64,000 nucleotides of DNA from Mesostigma viride. Lineage: Eukaryota > Streptophyta > Mesostigmatophyceae > Mesostigmatales > Mesostigmataceae. Below, piece by piece: positions 34,151 through 44,492 of this stretch. A program made the translations under genes and the position numbers. The notes below the pieces were generated by a model. That model ran no database searches and was not told the DNA's origin. It worked only from the letters and a program-made list of their open reading frames with translations. Every line of letters begins with the position of its first letter. Position 1 is the stretch's first letter. Where the stretch lies: the NCBI GenBank assembly GCA_009746045.1, contig RPFO01000199.1:294501-358500 (forward strand). Reading direction: 5' to 3'.

Positions 34151-34327
34151 TTAATTAGACTCGTGCTCCCGTTGGGGAGTCACGGAGCATTAACCCCGAT
34201 GGATGGATGGATGGGTGCAAACATTCCTACCGGTCTAGTCTATCTACATTATCTACATACTACATCTATCTAACAGCATTCTAACTACAACATCTATCTA
34301 GGCAGCCGCTCGCTGCCCTAGGGGGAG

Positions 34328-35550
34328 CTATCTGGCGTGCCTCCCGCGGGATTGCACACGCGGGCGCTGCCCCACTGGGGGGGGCTCGTTGTCCTCTATG
34401 ACCTGGGCCCACTTGGCCTTGTCCATCATCTTCTTCCAAATCACGGAGAGGCCTAGGCCCCCCATGTCCTCTACTAGCTGTTCCTTGAAGGTGCGGGCCT
34501 TGCGGCGTCTAACATCACTGGGCCCAGCCCACGTCAGGAGGTGCCGGCCAGGCTGGGCTGGTCGCAGACCTGCGGGGGGGCCACGTGAGGTGTCTACCTG
34601 GTTGGTGCGAGCTAGGTGCCCTACTAGCTGCAGGCGGCGTTGCTTAATGGTGCTGGTGATATAGGGCATGCCCTGGTACAGGTCCTCATTGCGGACATGA
34701 GCAGCATATCCTACTCTGAAAATGGAACGCAGCATGCTGGTGACCGCGCCGTCCAGCTTGCGGGCCAGGTCGGCGGTGAGGGTCCACGTCTCGGCGCCAT
34801 ACGTGAGAACAGGAAGGACGAGGACCTTGAACAGGTCCTGTTTCTCGATCTTGCCCAGGGGCTTACGCCACAGGGCCCGGTACTGGCGTAAAGCGTGCCA
34901 GGCGAGGGAGATGCGATGGTCCACATCCACCTCGCAGCTGGGGAGCAGGCTGCCCAGCAGCTTAACGCGGTCCCGAAAGAGGACTCGAGAGCCGTCTAGG
35001 AGATAGAGGGGCGGAGGTTGGTTGGTGAGCCCAACCGCCAGGGCCTCTGTCTTCTTGCTGACCTCAAGCCCCACTGCACGGGCCTCGAGAGCCAGGCAGT
35101 CAAGCCATGTCTGCACGTGCTCAGTGTCCTCGAAGAGGGTGGTGTCGTCTGCGTAAATGATGTCTGCTAGCCGAATCTCCGTGTCCGCCCCGCCATGCCA
35201 GAATTTGTTAGCAACCTGCACTCCTGGTTCCCTGCCCACAATGCGGGCAAATCGCTTGCGCGCCTGAATCATTACGTATTCGACAACAATAATGAACAGG
35301 TAGGGCGACAGCACGCAGCCCTGCCACACACCCTTCTGTAAAGGGCATGGGGGCGTGGTCCCGTAAGAAGTGCGCACCGAAGTGGTGGACCCTTCATACA
35401 GGTTGCGGATGACAGCAATCAGGGGGCGGGGGATCCGGAACAACTCGAGGATGTCCCAAAGCGCAGGCCAGAAAACCGAATCGAAGGCTTTGATGAAGTC
35501 CACCAGCACAAGGTGCAAAGGGGACTCACCAGGCTGAAGGCGTTGCAGTT
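34328..35550 (-). CDS. LINE-A ORF2 reverse transcriptase, 5'-truncated
   Basis: Copies LINE RNA into DNA at the nicked target. The frame begins at the truncation point and stays open for ~405 codons to the stop near 34328. Motif A is VDFIKAFDSV (about residues 19-28), motif B GVWQGCVLSP (76-85), the catalytic box YADD (135-138), then GLEVSKKTE and VKLLGSLL. The typical LINE segment LPVLTYGAETWTLT follows, then a basic C-terminal region. Missing: the endonuclease, fingers and everything before motif A, so the protein cannot function, although the remaining frame is intact. No real start codon: the first in-frame Met-like codon is TTG. The intact frame implies a recent insertion. Confidence 0.88.
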
Positions 35551-35709
35551 CCCCCAAACCTATGCATCACCTTCGTCCCTAAGTGTTCCCAGACCCACCG
35601 GACAACTTCCCTCCGTCACGGGTGGCGCGGCGCTCCTGGAATTGAGCGCCGCGCCACCGGGGGTCAAACAGTTCGATATATCGAACTGTTTCCGGACTAT
35701 ATGGGTTAA

Positions 35710-36751
35710 TTTCAGGATCTTATTATATTGGTCCGGGATGGTATGGGACAGTACAATGACATCAATGTGTAATTTGACTGATGTCAGCTCATCTCTAATC
35801 TCTGGTTGTCTCACCCTCCAGAATTCCTGGAAAGTCCCAGTAAGTAAGTACTTGCGTGTCATGCGCATGGGCATGGCACGGAGTACTAAGCTAATCTCAT
35901 TAGAAAATGATTACACGAAAGTTACAAATATCTTCTGCATCATGCATTATTATAGTCGCTCCTCAACCATATAGTCGCTCCTTGTGTTAGGCTGTCCTTG
36001 AGCCACGCCAAGCGCATTGGCGTGTTCCTGATTCGGCATATCTCTGCGATTCCAGCGGCACCGGAACGAGGTCATTCCGACAAGTATCAAGAAAGTTATG
36101 GCGTTCCGACTTCCCGGTCGCGCGCGAGCGCGAGCCGGCTGTTCTTCTAAGTCGGGCGTGACGACATATGGGGTCGACATATGGGGTCGACAGTAATTCC
36201 TGGGCTGACAGGAATTAGGTGCTGAACCTACGACGGTATTGGATTAATACGTCGTACGCAGGAAATAGGAGCCTTAACCTGTGGTCTGGTGGTACCGCAG
36301 GCTTAGTCCTGGACTTCTAGGTGCAGATGCAATAATCACTGTGGACTGTACTCTGTGGTCACTGTGCCTGTATGGCAGACCTACTGTATAGGATCTGGGC
36401 GCTGTACAGGTTGTGAATACTGTACCGGGAGTGTTATTACTGAGCAGGCCTCTTAGGCTGCTCAGGACTAGCAAAGCACACTGCACAAGTATATAAAGAA
36501 TAGGCCAGTGCCAATTGGGCATCTCTTGCGAGCCCGCCTCACTTGTGTTGCCTTGACTTGGCAAACTCGTATACAAGCCTCAAGTGTGTGAGCGCTGTAA
36601 CATTATCCAATTTTAACAAAGCTCCGTTCCAACCACATTCACACATTGCTGCATTGCAACCATATCCTTATACACTGCGTTTAAAAACGTTAACTCCTTG
36701 TGTTCTAGGTCTCCTTTACATAGTCGCTGCGCTGGTTGTCTCCTTGATAAA
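35710..36751. other. No gene assignable
   Basis: AT-richer DNA with short open frames only. A short direct repeat (catatggggtcga) lies at about 36168-36192. Nothing else is recognisable. Confidence 0.4.
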
Positions 36752-36796
36752 GTCACTAGAGGGGGATATAATCCTCATCCTAGCTGTCCTCTACTG

Positions 36797-37166
36797 TAAT
36801 AAGTAAGTAAGTAGTTGCCCGCATGATAGACAAGGAGAAATGGGCTGCCATATGCGATAAGTTGCTGGCCGACCTAGTGGTCCCAGCCCAGTTTGAACAC
36901 CGCATTTCCTCCGTACGTCTCTCTTGCTTGGACTGCTATGCAGAACAAGAAGAGGTGGCAGAAGATTGTCCAGGCTCACACGCCAGCCCCTGTGGGCAAG
37001 CCCTCCCCCCCCAGGAGGAAGGGGCGCTTTGCTGAGTAGAGTAGTCAGGATTTTCTAGTTTAGCTTAGAGTTAGCTTAGTTTGGAACTTTTCGCGGCTTC
37101 GCCCACCTCCATCCATTCAGCAAGGGAATACGCGCTACATGATCTCCCAACGGAGTCATGTTATAA
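36797..37166 (+). mobile_element. LINE-B 3' end copy
   Basis: Coding remnant (DKLLADLVVPAQFEHRISS in one frame, continuing in another), a proline/lysine-rich C terminus with stop near 37035, a 3' untranslated region with catccattcagcaa, and hairpin ctcc-caac-ggag at 37144-37155. It separates the TTAA-3 element from a 45-bp block (36752-36796) that recurs inverted at 43678-43733. Confidence 0.6.
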
Positions 37167-40100
37167 TTCAAGGGGATGTGGCACCTCAAAACCCTTAAAA
37201 TTGACATATGCTAATATCACTTGAAATTCATTTGCACAATGCTAAGTTATGATTGGGGGCACTAAATAACATCTCTAGTGAGTTGTCCATGCACTTCTTG
37301 GGGGTACTACCCCCATATATACGCCAATAATGCGTTATAAATAGCAAAAGACGCTAACTAGGGCTGGTTATGCCCCAGCCAATCCACAAAACAGTTTGAC
37401 CCAAAAAGCACAAGCCACGTAGTAACGTCCTGGGACATCGCAAACAGCAACTTACAAGGGGCATATGGACACCGCCGTTCAAAAAATAGCCCGTGGCGCC
37501 AAAAACGCGATTTTTTTCACTTAAAAAAATAAAACAATTCATAAACTTGTCAGATCAAGCCAAAAAGCACTATTAAATTTTGGCACAGGCGTTCCAAGCC
37601 ACGGTCCAAGTTTGAGGTCAATCGGACAACCCTAGCTCAAGTTATTGCGTTTGGCAGATGCCACTCGCACGACCGCTAAAGAAGATTTTTCTTTGTACAA
37701 GGCCACTTAGGCATGATGTTTTCCATCCAAAAAGCCTGAAAGCATGCCCTACTCGATCACAAAACATAAGCAAACGCCTAGGCACCTCATCTGCCCTCAC
37801 CTGCTCTCGGCATGGCCAACCTTGCCAGCGCAAGCATAGCAACACGATCGCTAGGCATACATGCCAAGAGAGCATACATGCTATACTCAACCCAAGGTTA
37901 CCTTGTAAACTTCATGCCAAGAACTCAGCAAATCTATGACCAAAAGCACCTCTAACTCTTGCTCACTGATGACGACACATGCTCAAGGTCGGGGGTCACT
38001 GTGGCACGCACTGATGGGTTTCCTAGACGACCACCTGACAAGGCGCTAAGGACCACTCAGTAACCAAGTAAACACAATTACACTTTGCATGCCATCCAAC
38101 ATGCATCAAATACATGCTTAATATGTTATGAAATACAAATGGGTGGCCACACACCTCATACCCCTTCACCGTCCCTCGAGCATGGCCAGACTTAAATAAG
38201 CATGTGAATAGCAATAATGATGATGGCACTAAAATGCCTAATCAGCATTTTCTATGTTTCTCCCAGGTTAGAGTGTTAAGGTTTATGCCAACCAAGCTAA
38301 TCAACACTGCAGCGACTCCTTAACTGCCCTACCTGAGATGGGCAACAAACTGGAACGATGGAGGGCAAGGAACCAAGGAGATCATGGCATACAAAGCTTG
38401 CATGTAGTCAACCATGTCAACCATGGTTGGCTCAGCACATTGCAGTCTTTTCACATCATCATATCAAGGGAAAGCTCAAATAAACCAATGGTGGCAGCTA
38501 TCTACATGCAGTCACACAAATGCAAAATCTCCAACATGATCGTCAATAAAACACTTCCTCCCCTGCACGATAAAATGGAAAGAAACCATTGGCGGGCCTC
38601 CAGCGCATGAGCGCTGTGATGCCGCTGCGAAGAGAGGGTGCGTCACTCTCACACAACTAGAAGCTTCCATACGCACAACATCCTTGCCAGAACACGTTTC
38701 ATGAAATACCTTAAAATAAAAACCTTCCCGAGAAGCAATAGGCTTCGACTGAAGCGGCCTTGACCACGACATCAACGAAAACAATCTAAAGCTGCCAGGT
38801 ATTCGACAACACCACGGCAAGCAACGGCGAGCTAGCTGGCGGAAACTGCCCAAAAAGAACGAAAAAAACTTCGAACGATGAGCTAATAGTGTCTCAGTGT
38901 CCAGAGGCCTCAATTGAGGCCTTTTGGCTCAATTGAGGCCTTTTTCACCAAGATCACATGGGGTACGGTATTTTGGCGGGAAGGACCGGTCCTATGGGCC
39001 GTCCGGCCCCAGTGGCGCGAATCTGGTATATGTGCTGAGCGTCCTGACCCGTTGGGGTCGACAGGGGTCGACGGTTACTGGAAAATACGTGAGGTGGAAA
39101 AGTACCTATTTTGGCCACTTTCGTGCAACACGACGATGAATTTTCACGAATGCACGACCATGGCGGCCTCGAGTAAAATAGACCGTATGGCCACGTCCGT
39201 GCATCATTTCGAGCAGTATGGAGCGCGTTGGGCAGATAAATTATCCATGAAGCTAGCCCGACCGCTAAATGTGTCAAAAGTCGGTTTATAAATTCGTGGG
39301 GTCGTTATTTGTGTGCTGAATGCCAGGTTAGTGAAATTCAGATGGGGCGTAGATGGCGTTGATAGTGCGCCTGCCAGCAGGCCGGTGCTTCGATATGCTG
39401 GGAAGGAGACTAGCGGAACGGCGGGGGGGATGTTTGGGCAGCCGTGACTAAAGGGGCGCTGGTTATATTCGAGCCTTCTGGCGTGTATCCGTAGGTAGAG
39501 AAGGGGTGTTTTTAGGTAGGAAAAACTGGGTTGCGCACAGCGAGAACGCGCGCGCGCCCGGCTATGGCAGCGCTCGTACGCAAGCAGCGCTGGCCCGGAC
39601 GCTGGCAGCCGTTTTCATGCGTCAATGGACGATGCATGGAGCTACTGTCCGGCAGGAGGAGCGGCCTGCGCTGGTCCCGGAGAGCTTAAAAAAGTCGAGT
39701 TTGACCAGCGTTCCTGTCGCAGCCACCTCCACTGCCCGCGTTAGTGCGCGCTTCATGATGCCATGTGTCGATGCGTGCGAAAGTTGAGTGCATCCAGGTG
39801 GGAGAAGGTTTATATCATCGTGTGGTTTGTAACGCTGCCAGTTTTTTGTTGTTTACCGGCACCTGGCCGGTGTGACTTCAAGGCAGGTTATTACGTAGTG
39901 CTGCGCTCTGCGGATGGGGCCCGTTGTGTAAGCGTGCGTGCTTTCTGTAAGAAGCATGATAGTTCCTGCTGCGCTGCTCATGTCACAGGCAAGCCTTGCA
40001 AGTGCCAAGAAATGGGTTAGAGGTCCGAGAACTGGGTATGAGTGTCCATTCATGCTCTTATATCTTGCCATGCTGTTCATGTGCTATCTTAACAGCAACA

Positions 40101-41235
40101 CCTTGTTAGAAAATATCATAAGTGCATAGGTATAGGGGCTTGGTGAGCGAATTTAAGCGCTTTGCAGTTCACAACTGTCATGATAATGCATGATCCTTGT
40201 GCGTGGTTGCAATAGAGGCTGTGGATTCTTCGTAGTTACGTGCAATACCCATGGCAGGCTATTACTGCCTGCAGTGCTTCGCGACTGCCCCGGCCGTGCA
40301 AGTGGGTGTGTGTGGTCCCTTGGGGAGCATGCCATGCCTTGCCATGCTTACCGGGTCACGGGAAAGCCTTGCAAGACCCGTAAGACAAGTTAGATGCATA
40401 GGGAACTGAGCACTGTTGCCTTTTTTATGCATGTATCTATGGTCATGTTGTGTTCATGGTGCCGCCGCAGCAACACCCTGTTTTATAAAATCATAATTAA
40501 ATAGGTATTTGGGCTGTGTGACTGATGTTAAGTGCTGGGAACCCCAAAACAATCATAATAATGGATGTCCTATGCTCATATTTGGAATAAAGTTTGTTTG
40601 GCTATATGCAACACCCAAGATAAAAAAGGCCTAAATTGAGGCCTTTTCCTGGACATTGGGACAATAGAAGAAAGAACTGATAGCACAGAACATTCGCGGC
40701 AAATCTATACATTGCCCTCGCAGATCCCTCACCCACGCGCGCAACAACGGCCGTTCTTCCATGGAAGGTTCCGACGTGCACTGCGGAGGCCTGAAGAATT
40801 ACTTACCGAGAACGACCGAAAATGTAGCAAAAAGCACCAGTTCGGTTTGGAATTCAATGCTACCGATACGAATTCATCCTTCGCGGTCAAAAAGCCCCCC
40901 AAAACTGCGAATTTACTGCCGCTATCACGAATTCTATTTTATTCCGCGCGACGAAAAAATGCAGTTTACCCCCCATGCCGATGGCAGTAAAAGAAAGCAG
41001 CGATATTGTAAATCAGCTACTTGCCGCCACAAACCAACATCATGAAATCATCGTATTCGACATTCGAGCATATTTTTGGCATTTCTCTAGCCTTACATTG
41101 CTAGTTTCGCCTAAACGCAGTCGCCATGGCCACTTCCGCAAGGGGTGCGCGCACCGTGCACCCACTTTTCACGGTACGGCTGGTACCGCGAATTTTTTGG
41201 CGCGGAAAAAATTCGGCGCGCCGCGTCCCCTTTAA
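37167..41235 (+). mobile_element. TTAA-3 DNA transposon, left copy (carries a TTAA-4-type insertion)
   Basis: The left end reads TTCAAGGGGATG (a decayed TTAAGGGGA terminus) and the right end CGTCCCCTTTAA at 41225-41235. Removing 38890-40663 leaves an arm that is homologous, inverted, to 41237-43508, and in the same orientation to 60474-62365. Subterminal GGCGC-rich palindromes occur at 41205-41225. I see no transposase. Confidence 0.7.
38890..40663. mobile_element. TTAA-4-related element inserted in TTAA-3
   Basis: The ends are inverted repeats (TGTCTCAGTGTCCAG at 38890; CTGGACATTGGGACA ending at 40663) and both are followed inward by a GGCCT-AATT-AGGCC-type palindrome. Flanking direct repeat atag (38886-38889, 40664-40667). 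An internal block near 39040-39115 with gggtcgacaggggtcgac recurs inverted near 48545-48600 inside the larger element at 44493, which ties the two together. No coding region recognised. Confidence 0.65.
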
Positions 41236-41236
41236 T

Positions 41237-43508
41237 TTAAGGGGACGGGACATGCCCGAATATTTTGGCGCCAAAAAATTCGCGCCGGAACCGAAGGTCA
41301 CAAATTTCACGTGCACGGTGCCCGCACCCCTTGCGGAAGTGGCCATGGCGACTGCGTTCAGGCGAAACTACCACACTAGGGCAGGCGAAATGCAAAAATT
41401 TTACTAGAATCTTAAAGGCGATGAGTTTATGATGTTAGTTTGTGGCGGAAATCAGCTGGTTTACAATATCGCTGCTGTTTTTTTATGCCATCGGCATGGG
41501 GGGTAATCTGAATTTTTTGGTCGCGCGGAATGAAATAGAATTCATGATAGCGGCTGTAAAATCGCGGTTTTGGGGGCTGTTCTGACCGTGAAGCAGGCAT
41601 TAATATCGGTTGCATCGAATTCTAAACCGAGCTGGTGCTTTTTGCCAGATTTTCGGCCATTATCGGTAAGTAATTGTTCAGACCTGCGCAGTGCGTGTCT
41701 GACCTGTCCATGGAAGAACGGCTGTTGTTGCGCGCCTGGGCGAGGAATTTACGAGGGCAAGGTACAGATTTGTCGCGAATGTTATCTGCTATCCGTGCTT
41801 TCTTCTATGAGCTCATTGTTCGAAGTTTTTTGCGTTCTTTTGGGGCAGTTTCCGCCAGCTAGCTCGCCGTTCCTTGCCATTGTGTTGTCGAATACCTGGC
41901 AGCTTTAGATCGTTTTCGTTGATTTTGTGGTCAGGGCCGCTTCAGTCGCAGCCTGTACCTTCTCGGGACATTTCATGAAACGTGTTCTAGCAAGGATGTT
42001 GTGCTTATGGACGCTTCTTGTTGTGTGAGGGTGACGCACCCTCTCTTCGCAGCGGCATCCCAGCGCTCATGCGCTGAAGGGCCGCCAATGGCTTCTTTGC
42101 ATTTCATCGTGCAGGGATGGAGGTGTTATAGTGATTAAAATATGGAGATATTGCATTTGTGTGACTGCATGTAGATAGCTGCCACTATTGGTTTATTTGA
42201 GCTTTCCCTTGTTATGATGATGTGACAAGACTACAATGTGCTGAGCTAACCATGGTTGACATGGTTGACTGCATGCAAGCTATGCATACCATGATCTCCT
42301 TGGTTCCTCGCCCTCCATAGTCCTGTCTGGTGCCCATGGCGGGTAGGGCAGTTTAGGAGGCGTTGTTGTGTTGATTAGCTTGGCTGGAATCAACCTTCCA
42401 CTCTAACCTGGGAGAAACATAGAAAATGCTGGTTAGGCATGTTGGTGCTACCATCTTTATTGCTATGCACATAGTTGCAAGGCTGGCCATGCTTGAGGGG
42501 CGGTGAAGGCGTATGAGGTGCGTGGCCGCCCCATTTTACTTTCTAAACATATTTGACTTGGTTTTGGTGCATGTTGGATGGCATATGAAGTGTCATTGTG
42601 TCAATCTGCTTACTGAGTGGTCCTTAGCGCCTTGTCAGGTGGTCATATAGGAAACCCATCAACTTGAGCAGTTCTTGTCACAATGACCCTCAACCTTGAG
42701 CATGTGTAGTTGTCAGCATGCAAGAGTTAATTATATGCGCTTTGATCAGTTTGCAGAGGTCTTTGATGAAGAAGGAGATTCTAAAGTGGCCAGATGGTAA
42801 CTAAAACCTCCTTGTAGCGTCTTTGTGGGTGGCCGTCTTGGAATGGTTGCAACCTGGGCAGTTGTTGTCAGAATGGCGTCAAACCTTGAACATAGGAGGT
42901 ACCATATGTGCAGAGGTTGGCAGCACGTGGTTTGGCAAGTTTTTGCATGGTTTGGATGGATAAAGGGGTGTTAGTGTGGTAAGATACACTAAAAAACCTC
43001 CCTGAGCTTCGTCACAGGTGGCTACCTAGGAAATCCATCAACTAGAGCTGCGCTTGTCAGAATGACCTAAAAATTTGGGGCTGCATGTCCCCCCACCTGT
43101 AGTATTTGGGAATATATGGTGGAGCATGATATGATGTGTTTATGATTTGATTTTTTTTTTTTGGATTAAAAAAGTACCTGTTTTGCGGGAAATCCATCAA
43201 CGTGAGTAAACATGCTTATTTCTTGGTCCCAACTGGGTAGAATTTCTCAAAAGTGGGGGAACTATGCGGGAATATATGATTTGGTCCCAATATGTTTGCC
43301 CATTGTCCTAGGGAAAATGTGACTAAAATAGCGTCTTTTTCTATTTTTAGCGCGTTACCGGTGTATGGTGGGGGCTAGTACCCCCCCCAAGTGGCTGGAA
43401 AATTATTTTTTTATCATATTTATGGTCTCCAATCATCATTGGATTTTTAGCACATGCATAGGTGTGGTTTCCAGAAAAGTGCACTTTAGGCATGTCCCCT
43501 CCCCTTAA
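41237..43508 (-). mobile_element. TTAA-3 DNA transposon, right copy
   Basis: TTAAGGGGACGGGACATGCC (41237-41256) and the reverse complement of TTAAGGGGAGGGGACATGCC (43489-43508) are 20-base terminal inverted repeats with one mismatch, each including TTAA. The element lies tail to tail with 37167-41235, so that the two termini meet at TTTAATTTAA (41231-41240). Its interior matches the left copy block by block, inverted. No transposase was found. Confidence 0.8.
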
Positions 43509-43733
43509 TTTGATTGAGTTTAATATGCGATAAGCATCTTCCTGTGGGGCATGCTCCCGTTTTCTCCCCACGGGCCCCGCGGCCCTTTGGTAGAATGCAG
43601 GGTAGAAGTCCACAGGTGGAGGTTATTGCCATAATGCCATTGAGGATAGCCGCTACTCTACCTCGATCCTCGTCTGCCATTACAGTAGAGGACAGCTCAG
43701 ATGCATGAGAATTATATCCCCCTCTAGTGACTA

Positions 43734-44389
43734 TTTTCTTCTTGTCATTCTTATAATATATGCCTATTCAACCATTTTTTATTCTCATACTACAGTAGTA
43801 TACATTGTTGGTCTTGTCATCAATTTTTCTTTTTTCCTTTGTAATGTATATACTCCTTACTTATTCTTTTCGCCCCTTCGTGTATGTGTGTATGCGTTCC
43901 CTCTTTTCCTTTTTAGTTTTGTTTGTGTTGGTAGTGGTGCATGCATGGTGTGTATATGTGTGTGCATTTGTGTTTTCCCTATCAACCTTTCTTGTTACCC
44001 TCTGTCTCCCTCCATGCAGGTCTATCTAGAGATAGCCACGCGGTTCCCGCGGCCTTCGCGTCTTTCCTCTCAGACAAAGTTCTACCCTATTCCTTCCACG
44101 GCGTTGGATCGCCATGCGTCCAGGCATAGTTGTCTCACTTCATATTATTATTATTATTATATATTTAAGGCTTCTCTCCGTTTCCCTTGAGGGGAGCGTG
44201 GGGGCCGCATTCCTGCGCGCCCTCCCCATGAGCCCTTTGTTCCCACTGGTCCCGGCCCTTCACGCCATCGCCCTCTGCCACCAGCTGTTTGCACTGCAAC
44301 CTCTCATCACGGCGGGTGCGTCCTGTGGCAGCTGCATGGCGGGCTTGCTCTCGATACTACTGGGACGCACTACATCGCGTGCATGGGTG
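43734..44389. other. No gene; (TAT)n-like patch
   Basis: AT-rich to mixed DNA with a TATTATTATTAT run near 44145-44160 and a GC-rich stretch after 44190. Open frames here are low-complexity. Confidence 0.4.
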
Positions 44390-44488
44390 GCCACACCGCA
44401 TTCACTCCCTCTCTCTTCTTTGGACTGCTATGCAGACCAAGAAGAGGTGGCAGAAGATTGTCCAGGCTCACACAGCCCTTGTGGGCAT
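44390..44488 (+). mobile_element. LINE-B 3' end, left fragment (split copy)
   Basis: Contains tcactccctctctcttctttggactgctatgcag-type LINE-B sequence through gtgggca, then stops at a TTAA. The remainder (gcccc...ggaaggggcgctttgctgag onward) resumes at 48749 beyond the TTAA-4 element. Confidence 0.7.
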
Positions 44489-44492
44489 TTAA

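Larger units (their letters stand above)
32785..35550 (-). mobile_element. LINE-A, 5'-truncated, inserted in TTAA-2 copy alpha
   Basis: The 5' end is at 35550 and the 3' tail at 32785-32798 plus 34147-34160. The tail was later split by a TTAA-2 insertion at 32799-34150. The short direct repeat ccccc at 32780-32784 and 35551-35555 and the restored reading attacccccaaacctatgc mark the insertion site. The CTCCC-CAAC-GGGAG hairpin is at 34166-34179 on the minus strand. Confidence 0.65.
32430..35709 (-). mobile_element. TTAA-2 DNA transposon, copy alpha (host of nested insertions)
   Basis: The right terminus CCGGACTATATGGGTTAA ends at 35709. From there the element reads leftward through 35556, then, after the LINE-A insertion, continues at 32784 down to about 32430. 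This composite is an inverted relative of 32803-33330 in copy beta, including the word ggcgaatattaccccc. The left terminus is not identified. No transposase is visible. Confidence 0.6.

Noticed and set aside
43705-44190. 161-codon hydrophobic frame that could look like a membrane protein
   Set aside because: Low-complexity T-rich DNA; no recognisable family, and composition explains the hydrophobicity.
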